Positions 7,962 to 16,946 of a stretch of DNA of 64,000 nt are shown here, piece by piece. The notes under the pieces were generated by a model that worked only from the letters and a program-made list of their open reading frames with translations, searched no databases and was not told where the DNA came from. The stretch comes from Alphaproteobacteria bacterium (GTDB lineage: Bacteria; Myxococcota_A; UBA796; GCA-2862545): the NCBI GenBank assembly GCA_020632885.1, contig JACKEQ010000006.1, positions 62,001 to 126,000 on the forward strand. Reading direction: 5' to 3'. A program made the position numbers and the translations under genes. Each line of letters starts with the position of its first letter. Position 1 is the first letter of the stretch.

Positions 7962-8876
7962 ATGATGGTCTCCAACCAGGGCTCCGTGGTCGCTCTGCTC
8001 GGCTGGCAGCGCGACAAGGTCGTGCAGTTCGGCGTCGCCGCCACCGTCGCCTTCGTGCTCTACCAGCTCCAGGCGCTCACGCCGTTCCCCGAGCTGTTCA
8101 CGATGAACACCACGGCGATGGGCGTGGTGGGCGGTGCCATCGGGATCTTCGTGTCCTTCCGCACCAACAGCGCCTACGCGCGCTGGTGGGAGGGCCGCCA
8201 GCTCTGGGGACGGCTGATCAACACCAGCCGGCACTTCTCCACCCAGGCCCTGCACTTCGTCGGCGACAAGGACGACACCCTGGCCCGCGACCTCGTCCGC
8301 CGCCAGATCGCCTATGTCCACGCCCTCCGCTGCCTGCTGCGGGTGCAGGAGCCCCTCGACGACGACCGGGTGAAGAAGTACCTCACACCCGAGGAGATCG
8401 AGGAGCTGCGAGGACAATCGAACCTCACTCACGCCATCCTGCACCTCAACCACCGGGACTTCACGCTGGCGGCGGACGTTCACGGCATCTCGCCCCACCG
8501 GCTCCAGCAGCTCGACGAGAGCACCCGGCACCTGCTGGACATCCAGGGTGGCTGCGAGCGCATCAAGAAGACCCCGCTGCCCCGGGGCTACGGCTTCATC
8601 GCCGAGACCCTCATCAAGTACTACAGCTACCTCCTCCCCTTCGCGCTGGTCGGCGACCTCCACGTGCTCGCCATCCCGATGTCCGTGCTCGTGTGCATGG
8701 CGTTCACGCTGATCAACGAAGCGGGCCGCGTGCTGGAGGACCCCTTCACGATGTTCTGGAACGGCCTGCCGCTGTTCGCGATGAGCCGGACGATCGAGAA
8801 CGACCTGCGCTCGCGCATGGGCGAGCGCGACCTCGAGCCCCTGCCGGTGCCCGACGCCCAGGGCATCCTCATGTGA
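7962..8876 (+). CDS. Bestrophin-family anion channel protein
   Basis: This 304-residue membrane protein has the family signature FRTNSAYARWWEGR (about residues 67-80) after an N-terminal transmembrane segment. A further pair of hydrophobic segments lies near residues 225-250 (YLLPFALVGDL, IPMSVLVCMAFTLI), and the protein ends with the cytoplasmic FTLINEAGRVLEDPF-type stretch that bacterial bestrophins carry. Members form pentameric anion or cation channels in the inner membrane. I chose the first of two adjacent ATGs (7962, 7965); a weak GAGG lies upstream. The gene converges with hrpB, and the stop codons abut directly (8876/8877), leaving no terminator space. Confidence 0.85.
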   Translation: MMVSNQGSVVALLGWQRDKVVQFGVAATVAFVLYQLQALTPFPELFTMNTTAMGVVGGAIGIFVSFRTNSAYARWWEGRQLWGRLINTSRHFSTQALHFVGDKDDTLARDLVRRQIAYVHALRCLLRVQEPLDDDRVKKYLTPEEIEELRGQSNLTHAILHLNHRDFTLAADVHGISPHRLQQLDESTRHLLDIQGGCERIKKTPLPRGYGFIAETLIKYYSYLLPFALVGDLHVLAIPMSVLVCMAFTLINEAGRVLEDPFTMFWNGLPLFAMSRTIENDLRSRMGERDLEPLPVPDAQGILM

Positions 8877-11162
8877 TCACCTGCGCTTCGGGGGCACCAC
8901 GGTGGGGTCCTCGGGCCAGGGGTGCTTCGGGTAGCGCGCCCGGAGGTCCTTCCGGACGTCGTGGTAGGTGTTCGCCCAGAAACCGGCCAGATCGTCGGTG
9001 ATCTGCTGTGGACGACCGTTCGGCGCCAGCAGGTGGAGCAACACCGGGCGACCGCCCACGCGCGGGGTCTCCCGGGTGCCCATGAGGTGCTGGATGCGCG
9101 CCGCGAGCACCGGGACGTCCCCCGCGTAGGTGATCCGCGCCGTGTTGCCCGAGGCGAGCGTGACCCGCTCCGGGGCGTTGGCATCGAGGTGCTGGCGGGC
9201 GTTCCAGGGGAGCGCGTCGAGGATGGTGCCTCGCCACGGCGCCTTCCGGAGCTCGCCGAAGCCCGTGTGCCTGCGGCAGAGCACCTCCAGCGCCGGCAGC
9301 AGGGTGTCGTCGGCACCACCTGACGGCAGACCGTGAAAAGGCACACACTGTGAGATGAATCGAAGACGACCGAGGATCTCGTGCAGGTCCGGGTCGTCCG
9401 GGACCACGCGATCGAGCGACCGGCACGCCTCCCGGAACAGGGTCTCGGCCGCCACATGGGGGTCGACGGGTGCGGGGTGCTCGGCGAGCACCAGGGCGCC
9501 TGCGCGCTGCTGACGGAAGGCGCGCACCCGGCCGTCCTCGAAGCGGTGCACGACCCGCTCGGAGGCCTCGAGCCACTCGGGCTCCACGCGGCTCTGGAGC
9601 GTGACCAGGGCCTCGCCGCGGTCACCTCGGCGGGACGGGTGCACCCCGAGGGCCACGAACAGCGCGTGGTGTCCCCCGACGACCCCGGTGCCCCCGACCA
9701 TCACGGCCCCCTCGCCGCGCGTGCGCGCGAGACGGTCGGGCCAGCCGGCCAGCGCGGCGCGCTCCAGGGCGTCGGGCTCCGGAGTGCCGGACCTCGCGAG
9801 CCGGGACGCTTCCGCCACCTCGGGAGGCCGCGCGTCCACCAGCTCCCCCTCCGGCCGTCCCCCGTCCGCGAGCCAGAGCGCCAGCGCTGCCGCCCGACGA
9901 CCCGCGCCGCGAGCCTCCGCCTCCAGCACGAACCGCCCGAGCCGCGGGTGGAGCGGAAAGCCCGCCAGCCGCTCGCCCAACGGCGTCAGCGCCCCGCCGC
10001 GCGTGGCCCCGAGGAGCTCGAGCAGCTCGAGGGCCGCGTCGAGCGCACCTGGCGGAGGATCCTCGAACCACGGGAAGGATCGTGGATCAGGCTCCCCGAA
10101 GGCGAGCAGGCGGAGCACGGTCGGCGCGAGGTCCGACCTGCGGATGGCGGGCACGGAGGTGGACGGGCGGTCACGGTCGTCCCGGGCGGTCCACAGCCGC
10201 CGCACCACACCGGGACCCTCGCGGGCCGCGCGTCCCGCGCGCTGCTCGGCTGCGTCCCGCGCGATCGGCTGCACCTCGAGCACCTCCAGACCCGTCGCGA
10301 GGTCGAGCCGCGGGATGCGCGCGAGCCCGGCGTCCACCACGGCCCGCACGCCCGGCACGGTCACGGAGCTCTCGGCCACGTTGGTCGAGAGGATCACGCG
10401 TCCCCCGCTCCCTCCGCGGAGCACGGCATCCTGCTCGGCACCCGTGAGCCTGCCGTGCAGCTCCAGCACCGGCCTGCCCATTCGTCTAGCAGTCCGCCAG
10501 ATCTCGGGCACACCAGGGAGGAAGGCGAGCACGTCACCCACCCCGCGGACCTCCGAGATGGCGTCCGCGACGCGGTCCTCCAGGGGGCGGCCATCGGGCC
10601 GGGGGTCGAAGCGGACCTCGAGGGGGTGCAGAGGGGCGGTGGCCGTGAGCACCTCGGCGTCCAGGAAGCGGGCGAGCGGAGCCGCGTCGAGGGTCGCGCT
10701 CATCGCCACGACGACGAGATCTTCCCGCAGTCCCTGCTGAATCGACCGCACGAGGGCCAGGGCCAGGTCGGCGTCCAGGCTCCGCTCGTGCACCTCGTCG
10801 AGCACCACGGCACCCACGCCGTCCAGGAAGGGGTCCGCGGTCGCCTGCCGCAGGAACACCCCTTCCGTGACGAACAGCACGCGCGTCCGGTCGGACCGCT
10901 TCGCGTCGCCGCGCACCTGGTAGCCGACGTCCTGCCCGAGCGGGGTACCCCACTCCCCCGCGACCCGCCGGGCGGCCGCGCGGGCCGCCATCCTTCGCGG
11001 CTCCAGCACGACCACGCGACCCTGCACGCACCGCGCCACGGCCGTGGGCACGCGGGTGGTCTTCCCCGTGCCCGGAGGGGCCTGGAGCACGAGGGACCGG
11101 GAGCTGGCGAGGGCCCGCGCGAGGTCCGGCAGGATCGCGTCGACCGGGAGGGGTGCGCTCAC
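8877..11162 (-). CDS. hrpB: ATP-dependent DEAH/DEVH-box helicase HrpB
   Basis: This 761-residue protein has Walker A APPGTGKTT at residues 28-36, DEVH at 122-125, the SAT motif (VAMSATLD) and the C-terminal helicase half with QRAGRAAREGPG. It is followed by the HrpB-specific C-terminal region (RLRFISQCVPFHGLPS, YAGDVPVLAARIQHLMG, AGFWANTYHDVRKDLRARYPKHPWPEDP). Length and order match HrpB, a cytosolic helicase of incompletely defined role linked to RNA and competence phenotypes. The start is a GTG that overlaps the stop of the upstream cNMP-binding gene in a GTGA, so the two are translationally coupled. Confidence 0.93.
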   Translation of the reverse strand: MSAPLPVDAILPDLARALASSRSLVLQAPPGTGKTTRVPTAVARCVQGRVVVLEPRRMAARAAARRVAGEWGTPLGQDVGYQVRGDAKRSDRTRVLFVTEGVFLRQATADPFLDGVGAVVLDEVHERSLDADLALALVRSIQQGLREDLVVVAMSATLDAAPLARFLDAEVLTATAPLHPLEVRFDPRPDGRPLEDRVADAISEVRGVGDVLAFLPGVPEIWRTARRMGRPVLELHGRLTGAEQDAVLRGGSGGRVILSTNVAESSVTVPGVRAVVDAGLARIPRLDLATGLEVLEVQPIARDAAEQRAGRAAREGPGVVRRLWTARDDRDRPSTSVPAIRRSDLAPTVLRLLAFGEPDPRSFPWFEDPPPGALDAALELLELLGATRGGALTPLGERLAGFPLHPRLGRFVLEAEARGAGRRAAALALWLADGGRPEGELVDARPPEVAEASRLARSGTPEPDALERAALAGWPDRLARTRGEGAVMVGGTGVVGGHHALFVALGVHPSRRGDRGEALVTLQSRVEPEWLEASERVVHRFEDGRVRAFRQQRAGALVLAEHPAPVDPHVAAETLFREACRSLDRVVPDDPDLHEILGRLRFISQCVPFHGLPSGGADDTLLPALEVLCRRHTGFGELRKAPWRGTILDALPWNARQHLDANAPERVTLASGNTARITYAGDVPVLAARIQHLMGTRETPRVGGRPVLLHLLAPNGRPQQITDDLAGFWANTYHDVRKDLRARYPKHPWPEDPTVVPPKRR

Positions 11163-13135
11163 TCGAAGACGGCGGTGAGGACCTCGCGGGTGATCCCGTA
11201 CAACGGGGGGATCCCCTCGAGGGGCGACATGCTGGCGGCCAGGGTGGCGGTGTGCTCGAGGGGCAGGTCGCTGACGTAGTACACGAACCGCAGCGCCGTG
11301 TCGGGGTCGATGAGGCCGAGCTCACGGCTCTCGAGCGCCTGCCGCCCGTAGTAGGACCCCTCCATCTCCAGCCCCACGCAGTCCCAGAGCTTGTCGTAGT
11401 AGTGCAGAAGACGGTCGTTCTGGAGCACGGTCCCGAGCACGGTGAGCACGCGCCCGCAGTGCACCTCGCGGCCCTTCACGCGCGACCGGAGGCGCTCGAG
11501 GTCGACGCCCTGGGGCAGGGACTGCATGACGTCCTGGCTCTGGTTCACGAAGGCCGTGGCGACCAGGATGTCGCCGCGCTTCCCCCGCATGCCGCCGGCC
11601 TTCCCGAGCACGTTGATGCTCCGGATGCGCCGTCCGAACAGGTTCACGAGGTTGGCGACGATGGGCTCGGCCTGCTGGCCGAAGGCGTAGTCGATGTTCA
11701 CGATGAGCCCTGGCCCGCTGGGGCGCGGGAGGTGCGGGTCCGCCTCGACCGCGCGCAGGGCCTGGAGGTCGAAGAGCTGCACGCGGATGCCGGTGAACGC
11801 GGTCTCGTCGAGCTGGACGCGGACCGCGGCGTCCCGCTCCATCCGGATGGGCACCATCTCGGGATGGGCCGCCATGAACGGCCGCATCAGCGCGGCCAGG
11901 CGGTCCCAGGGCTCCTCCCAGGGCAGGTCCATGATCTCGGGGTGCGCCTCGCGCCCCCACGTGAGCACACGCTCGGCGTTCTCCTGCAGCCACGGCGAGA
12001 GGCAGTTGGTGACCGAGTGGGTGTTGGAGCTGATGATGTGGACCGGGAAGTCGTCCGGGAGCTCCCAGGGGTGAGCACCGAGAAGACTCCGCGTGGCGAG
12101 GGCGATCTGCTGTGTCCAGGTCTCGGCGTGGGCGCTGTTGTAGTTGTCGGTGCGCCGGTAGACGTGGATGGAGATGTCCTCGTGGTGCAGCGACATGTCG
12201 AGGAGCCGCCGGTGGACCTCGCCCGGCCAGAGGGCTTCGAGCCGCTGGACCTCGTAGGGGGAGAAGGCCCCCGCCAGTGCGGCCGCGGCGTCCTCCTCGG
12301 AGGCGAGCGCGCACAGGACCCCGCCATCGCGCAGGCGCCGCCGGAGCTTTCGGGCCTCCACCGCGTAGATGCAGAGCAGGGAGACGAGGTCGAGCAGGTC
12401 GCTCATCCCGTCGCGCAACAGCACCAGGGACTTCCCGGGCATCATCTCCCAGGTCACCCGGCGCCGGGCCTCCGCGGTGGTGTCGGTGAACAGGGCCTGG
12501 GCGGCCGCGTAGCGCACGGGGATCTCGTCGGTGGCGAACCACATGAACGTGTTGGTGACGTTGGCGGGCAGCCGGCGCACGACGTAGGCCAGCGCGTTGT
12601 AGTCGACCTCCGTGCTGTGCCCGAGCCGGTGGAGCGACGGGTAGAGCTGCTTGTAGATCGGCAGCAGCTTGCCGATCACGATGTGACCACGCTGGGCGCC
12701 CAGCCGGACCTCCGCGAGGAACCGATCGAACTCCGTGAACACGCCCTGCTTGTCACGCAGGATGAACGTGAGGGCGTGGGCCATGTGGGGCTCGTTCCGG
12801 ACGAGGTCGAGGAACACGGAGCCCGGCATGTGGGCCGTCTGGCAGTCGGTCTGCGCGCGGATCTCGACCACCCGCGGGATGCCGAACAGGGCGGGCCGCT
12901 CGCCGAAGTAGTGGCCCTCCTCGATCTCGGCGACCTTGGTGTCCGGCCCCCGCCGATGGTCGATCACGTCGACCTTCCCGCTGGCGAGCAGGAAGACGCG
13001 GTCGTCCGTGAGGTCGCCCTGGCGCACGATGACGCGGCCGGCCGGGTGGTTGTGCCACTCGAGGGTGTCGAGCAGCCGACGACGGGCGTCTGCCCCGAGG
13101 AACTGGAACGGGATGATGTCGAGGATCTCGGTCAT
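11159..13135 (-). CDS. Cyclic-nucleotide-binding protein with nucleoside-phosphorylase-like C-terminus
   Basis: This is a 658-residue soluble protein. Residues of about 10-120 form a cNMP-binding/Crp-like domain (GRVIVRQGDLTDDRVFLLASG, GHYFGERPALFG, the last corresponding to the phosphate-binding cassette with FGE and an Arg/Pro-type turn). There is no HTH. The long middle part (about 130-440) is helical and unfamiliar. The C-terminal 200 residues look like the purine-nucleoside phosphorylase/AMP nucleosidase fold: VNIDYAFGQQAEPIV, INVLGKAGGMRGKRGDILVA, and CVGLEMEGSYYGRQ, which resembles the ribose-binding MEG/MEA motif of that family. It is coupled by GTGA overlap to hrpB. A role in nucleotide-dependent control of nucleoside metabolism is inference; the substrate is unknown. 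Confidence 0.7.
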   Translation of the reverse strand: MTEILDIIPFQFLGADARRRLLDTLEWHNHPAGRVIVRQGDLTDDRVFLLASGKVDVIDHRRGPDTKVAEIEEGHYFGERPALFGIPRVVEIRAQTDCQTAHMPGSVFLDLVRNEPHMAHALTFILRDKQGVFTEFDRFLAEVRLGAQRGHIVIGKLLPIYKQLYPSLHRLGHSTEVDYNALAYVVRRLPANVTNTFMWFATDEIPVRYAAAQALFTDTTAEARRRVTWEMMPGKSLVLLRDGMSDLLDLVSLLCIYAVEARKLRRRLRDGGVLCALASEEDAAAALAGAFSPYEVQRLEALWPGEVHRRLLDMSLHHEDISIHVYRRTDNYNSAHAETWTQQIALATRSLLGAHPWELPDDFPVHIISSNTHSVTNCLSPWLQENAERVLTWGREAHPEIMDLPWEEPWDRLAALMRPFMAAHPEMVPIRMERDAAVRVQLDETAFTGIRVQLFDLQALRAVEADPHLPRPSGPGLIVNIDYAFGQQAEPIVANLVNLFGRRIRSINVLGKAGGMRGKRGDILVATAFVNQSQDVMQSLPQGVDLERLRSRVKGREVHCGRVLTVLGTVLQNDRLLHYYDKLWDCVGLEMEGSYYGRQALESRELGLIDPDTALRFVYYVSDLPLEHTATLAASMSPLEGIPPLYGITREVLTAVFE

Positions 13136-13194
13136 GGCCCATTCTAGCCGCGCGGAGGGCGCCGGGGCGGGCCCCGCGCGGATAGGACCGGCCG

Positions 13195-13758
13195 ATGCGC
13201 GCCCACCCCATCCTGTGCTTCGACGTCCCGCCCACCGTGCTCGACCTGGAGGACGCCACCGCGTCGATGGTCTCCGAGAGCCCGTGGTGGATCGGCCGCT
13301 ACGACGAGGACCGCCGTCGCCTCTACGCCACGGCGCTGTTCACGGGGGAGGGGCGCACGGTGCACATTGGCATCGACCTCGGTGGGCCCGTGGGGACGCC
13401 GGTGTACGCGCCCGTCGACGCCGTGGTCCACGCGGCCGGCTACAACCCGGAGCCCGGCGACTACGGGTACACCCTCGTGCTCGAGCTCGCCCACACCGGG
13501 CTCTGGCTCCTCCTCGGTCACCTCTCCCGCGCGTCCGTGGCGGATCGGACGCCCGGACAGGCCGTCTCGGCCGGTGAGATCGTGGGTTGGCTCGGCGACC
13601 GGTCCGAGAACGGTGACTGGCCGCCCCACGTGCACGTCCAGCTCTCCCGCCAGCCCCCGCCCACCCACGACATGCCTGGCGCCGTGCACCCGCGGGACCG
13701 CACCGCCGCGCGCGAGCTCTACCCCGACCCCCGGATCCTCCTCGGGCCGCTCTACTGA
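13195..13758 (+). CDS. M23/LytM-type peptidase-domain protein
   Basis: This 187-residue protein has the LytM metallopeptidase pattern: HIGIDLG with His57 and Asp61 as zinc ligands, VGTPVYAPVDAVVHAAG, YGYTLVLEL, the LLLGHLS histidine and the HVHVQL zinc ligand near residue 147. The intervening VSAGEIVGWLGDRSENGDWPPH matches the family. No signal peptide is visible (MRAHPILCFD), so unlike most M23 proteins it may be cytoplasmic; similar domains occur fused to aminotransferases and kinases, where the partner enzyme gives the function. It overlaps the stop of the convergent APC gene by 7 bases. Confidence 0.78.
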   Translation: MRAHPILCFDVPPTVLDLEDATASMVSESPWWIGRYDEDRRRLYATALFTGEGRTVHIGIDLGGPVGTPVYAPVDAVVHAAGYNPEPGDYGYTLVLELAHTGLWLLLGHLSRASVADRTPGQAVSAGEIVGWLGDRSENGDWPPHVHVQLSRQPPPTHDMPGAVHPRDRTAARELYPDPRILLGPLY

Positions 13759-14978
13759 CCGACCAGCAGGGCCACCGCGCCCAGCGCCGAGAGCACGTAG
13801 ACGACCGCGGGCAGCGGATGGAGCGGAGCCCGGAAGGGCCGTGGGAGGTCGGGCTGGCGGGCCCGGAGCACCACCTGCGCGGACACCGTGACGCTGCCGG
13901 CGACGAGCATCGCCACCGTGGCCGCCGACATCAGCCCCTCGAAGCCACCGAGGAGGCACAGGGAGGCCGCCAGGACGGCCTGGAGCGCGAGCGCCCGGGC
14001 GGGTGTGCCCCGGGCCGTGAGGGGCTGCAGGACCTCGATGCCGACGGCCCCCGCTACCGCCCAGAGCACCCGCGCCCCGCCGAGCAGGGTGGCGTTGATG
14101 GACGCGAGCACCGCGAGGGCCACGAGGAAGGCCATGACGACCGCGCCGGACGGTCCGAGGAGCGCGGCGGCGAGCGCCGTGCCGGCCTCCCCTGCCCCGG
14201 CGAGGCCGTCGAACCCCAGGACCGCGAGGAAGGCCGCGCAGAGCAGTGCGTAGAACGCGGCGATCAGGGCCGTGCCCCCGAGGACGGCGAGGGGTAGCGT
14301 GCGCCCGGGGTCCCGCACCTCCCCGGCGAGGTAGACCACCGCGGGCCAGCCCGCGTACGCGAAGTACACGCCGAGCCAGGCGGTCCCGACGTCGCCGAGC
14401 GGCCGCTCGGGCACGACGAGGTCCCCGCCGCCGGTCGCCACGCCCCACACCGCGAGGGCCCCGAGACCCGCGAGGGGCACGACCGTCAGCGCGGTCTGCA
14501 GGGCCGCCGAGAGCCTCGCCCCCGCGAGGTTCGCCACCGAGAGCGCCAGCACCAGGCCGGCCCCCGCGAGCTGATCCCCGCGCACGCCCGCCACGACGGG
14601 CGACCCGAGGTCCACCGACGCGCCGAGGAGCGTCTGGAGCTGGTAGGTGGCCAGCGCCGTCGCCATGGCCGCCGTGGATCCCGCGAAACCCCCGACGAAC
14701 ACGACCGTCCCGACCGCCGCCGCCACCCGGCGCCCGTAGGTGGCCTCCAGGAACGCGACGTCCCCGCCGGCCTCCGGGAACAGCGTAGCGAGCTCGGCGT
14801 ACACGAGGCCCCCGGCGGCCGCGACCACCGCACCGAGCCCCCAGAGCGCCACGAACCCGAGCAGGGACGGCACGTGGGTCGCCACGACCGGCGGGGTCAG
14901 GAGGATGCCGACCCCGAGCATGGACCCCGCGACGATCGACAGGGCCCCGACCGGCCCGACCTGGCGGATGTCGCTCAT
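13752..14978 (-). CDS. APC-superfamily permease
   Basis: This 408-residue integral membrane protein has about 12 hydrophobic segments and the APC N-terminal signature GPVGALSIVAGSMLGVGILLTPP, plus a later AYAGWPAVVYLAGEVRDPGRTLP that resembles the consensus of TM6-TM7 in amino-acid transporters. The start ATG at 14978 overlaps the stop of the nucleoside hydrolase gene (ATGA), so the two are translated together. By family it would be an amino-acid or amine permease. The coupling to a nucleoside hydrolase suggests nucleobase, nucleoside or another related substrate instead, but the sequence does not decide. Confidence 0.8.
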   Translation of the reverse strand: MSDIRQVGPVGALSIVAGSMLGVGILLTPPVVATHVPSLLGFVALWGLGAVVAAAGGLVYAELATLFPEAGGDVAFLEATYGRRVAAAVGTVVFVGGFAGSTAAMATALATYQLQTLLGASVDLGSPVVAGVRGDQLAGAGLVLALSVANLAGARLSAALQTALTVVPLAGLGALAVWGVATGGGDLVVPERPLGDVGTAWLGVYFAYAGWPAVVYLAGEVRDPGRTLPLAVLGGTALIAAFYALLCAAFLAVLGFDGLAGAGEAGTALAAALLGPSGAVVMAFLVALAVLASINATLLGGARVLWAVAGAVGIEVLQPLTARGTPARALALQAVLAASLCLLGGFEGLMSAATVAMLVAGSVTVSAQVVLRARQPDLPRPFRAPLHPLPAVVYVLSALGAVALLVGQ

Positions 14979-15751
14979 GCCAGGAGCCCCCGCCATGTCG
15001 CCCGCAGGCCCTCGGCGTCCACGCCGGTCACCACGGACGTCCGGCCTCCGGGCAGGAGCCGGATCCGACCCGGACGCACCCGGCTGAACGCGGGCTCCAC
15101 GCGGGCCGGGCTCGCCGTGAACAGGGCGGGATCCACGAGCTGCAGGGCGGCCAGGAGGTCCCAGGGATGGAACCCGGGCCGCTTGGTGACGAGGGGCCCG
15201 AGCCGCACCCACTGACGGCAGCGCTCGCGCATCCAGTCCGGGAGCCCCTCGAGATCCGCGCCGGTGAACACGACGCGCCTGCAGACCTCCATGGGGACGA
15301 GCACGTCCACGTGCGGCAGCACGACGCGCGCAGCGGTCCGGTCGAGGGCGAAGTTCAGCTCGGTGGTGTGCAGGGGGCGCAGGTCGGGCAGGCGGGTGGT
15401 CGTGCCGCCGAGGACCACGAGTCGCCGCCAGCGGGCCCCGCGCAGCAGGGCCGCCGCGATGTTCGTCAGCGGCGCGAGGGCCACCACATCGCCCCTGTGC
15501 GCCACGAGGGCCTCCACCGCGGCCGACTCGCCGTGGCCGGGCCCGAGGGCGCCCGCGTGCACCGGGATGCCCCAGGCGGACCCGAGCTGCCGCGCGACCC
15601 GGGTGACGGCGGGTCCCGGCGCGTTGCCGAAGCACGTGGTGAGCCCGACGATCGGCACCCCCGCCCGTACGAGCGCGTACAGGGCGAGGGCGTCGTCGAT
15701 GTCGGCGAACGGGAGGCCGAGCGCGGGGTCGGTGTCGACGAGGAGGCTCAC
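14975..15751 (-). CDS. Inosine-uridine-preferring nucleoside hydrolase
   Basis: This 258-residue protein carries the IUNH N-terminal calcium-binding motif in the form DTDPALGLPFADIDDALAL: Asp6, Asp8 and the Asp19-Asp20 pair after an insertion that is common in one bacterial subgroup. LAPLTNIAAAL and VVLGGT follow as in the family, and a late ELNFALDRTAARVVL segment corresponds to the (F/A)N..DP.A region. It hydrolyses ribonucleosides to base and ribose in the cytosol. The start is GTG (15751), four bases downstream of the TPR lipoprotein stop, and the stop overlaps the APC permease start. Confidence 0.85.
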   Translation of the reverse strand: MSLLVDTDPALGLPFADIDDALALYALVRAGVPIVGLTTCFGNAPGPAVTRVARQLGSAWGIPVHAGALGPGHGESAAVEALVAHRGDVVALAPLTNIAAALLRGARWRRLVVLGGTTTRLPDLRPLHTTELNFALDRTAARVVLPHVDVLVPMEVCRRVVFTGADLEGLPDWMRERCRQWVRLGPLVTKRPGFHPWDLLAALQLVDPALFTASPARVEPAFSRVRPGRIRLLPGGRTSVVTGVDAEGLRATWRGLLA

Positions 15752-15755
15752 CGCC

Positions 15756-16946
15756 TCATGTTGGCGGCACCCACCACCCCGACGCCACCACCTGTGCGCG
15801 CAGCTCCGCAGCAGGCCCGGCGGAACCCGACTTCTCGAGCGCGTCGGCGAGCAGCAGCAACGACTCCCCGTTGGGCCTCAGGTCCGCGTTCGCGCGCGCG
15901 AGCTCGAGCGCCTTCGCGGGCTCGCCGTGCTCGAGCAGGAACTCCAGCGCGTGGCCGCCGAACGCCGTCGGGTTGGCCGCGAGCTGGCGCTCGAAGGTCG
16001 CCCGCGCCTCGGCGCGCAGGCCCTCGGCGTCGTCCTTCCTGCCGAGCGCCTCGAGGGCCTCGGCCCGGGAGCCCATGAGCTCGGGGCTCCCGGTCTGCGG
16101 CACGACGCGGTCGTAGATCGCGAGCGCCTCGGCAGGACGGCCCTGGAGGAGGTGGATCTCGGCGATGTGCTCCTCGATGAGCCACCAGCCCGGGTAGGCG
16201 GCGTCCGCGGCCCGGTAGTGCGCGAGCGCGTCGTCGTACCGCTGGCGGTCGAGGTCCATCAGGCCGAGCAGGAGGTGGTGCCAGCCCCGCACCCAGCCAT
16301 CCGCACCCTTGTAGGCCTTCTGGGCGAGCGCCATCGAGGCCTCGGCGTCCTCGAAGCGACCGAGCTTCCACTGCATCGTCGCCAGACGTGCCGCGAGGCC
16401 CGCATCCGGGAGGCGACCGGTGGCCTCCAGCAGCGCCGCGATCTCGGCCATCGCGGGCTCGTACGTTCCGAGCTCGAAGCGAATCGCAGCCCTGGCCGCC
16501 CGATCGCCGGGAGCATCCAGACCCTCCAGGACCTCGAGGGCCTCGGCGAACCGGTGCTGCTTCTGCAGGGCGTCCGCCCACGCGCGCCGCACGCCCGGTT
16601 GTTCCTTCCCGGTCTCCCAGGCCTTCGCGGCCGCCTCGAGCCCGGAGGTGAAGTCCGCGTCCCGCCCGGTGAGGCGGTACAGAGCGAAGTGCAGGCCGGC
16701 GCGCTCGCTGAACACGGCCGCTCCGCGCTTCTCGCCGAGAGCCGCGACCTTGCGGTCGTTGAGTGCGAGCAGCCCGCGGTACCGGTCGACGTCGGCGGCC
16801 CAGGAGGCCTTCGGCGTGCGCCGGTTGGCCCCGGGGAGCGGCTGTACGCTCACCGGGGCGACGGTGGCCTCGACGGGCCCCGCGGGGACGTCCGGAACGG
16901 GGGCTCCGCACCCGAGCCCCAACAGGACCACGACGAGGCCGGACAT
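15756..16946 (-). CDS. TPR-repeat lipoprotein
   Basis: This protein of about 396 residues begins MSGLVVVLLGLGC, a lipoprotein signal. A proline-rich spacer follows (VPDVPAGPVEATVAPVSVQPLP), then helical repeats of the TPR type, for example FAEALEVLEGL, RYDDALAHYRAADAAYPGWW, RPAEALAIYDRVVP and GRKDDAEGLRAEARATFERQL. The ATG at 16946 sits in a TGATG overlap with the stop of the collagen-like gene; a GTG one codon upstream is the alternative. TPR lipoproteins act as scaffolds in the envelope. It lies at the junction between the DUF4331 genes and the nucleoside hydrolase/permease pair. Confidence 0.75.
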   Translation of the reverse strand: MSGLVVVLLGLGCGAPVPDVPAGPVEATVAPVSVQPLPGANRRTPKASWAADVDRYRGLLALNDRKVAALGEKRGAAVFSERAGLHFALYRLTGRDADFTSGLEAAAKAWETGKEQPGVRRAWADALQKQHRFAEALEVLEGLDAPGDRAARAAIRFELGTYEPAMAEIAALLEATGRLPDAGLAARLATMQWKLGRFEDAEASMALAQKAYKGADGWVRGWHHLLLGLMDLDRQRYDDALAHYRAADAAYPGWWLIEEHIAEIHLLQGRPAEALAIYDRVVPQTGSPELMGSRAEALEALGRKDDAEGLRAEARATFERQLAANPTAFGGHALEFLLEHGEPAKALELARANADLRPNGESLLLLADALEKSGSAGPAAELRAQVVASGWWVPPT

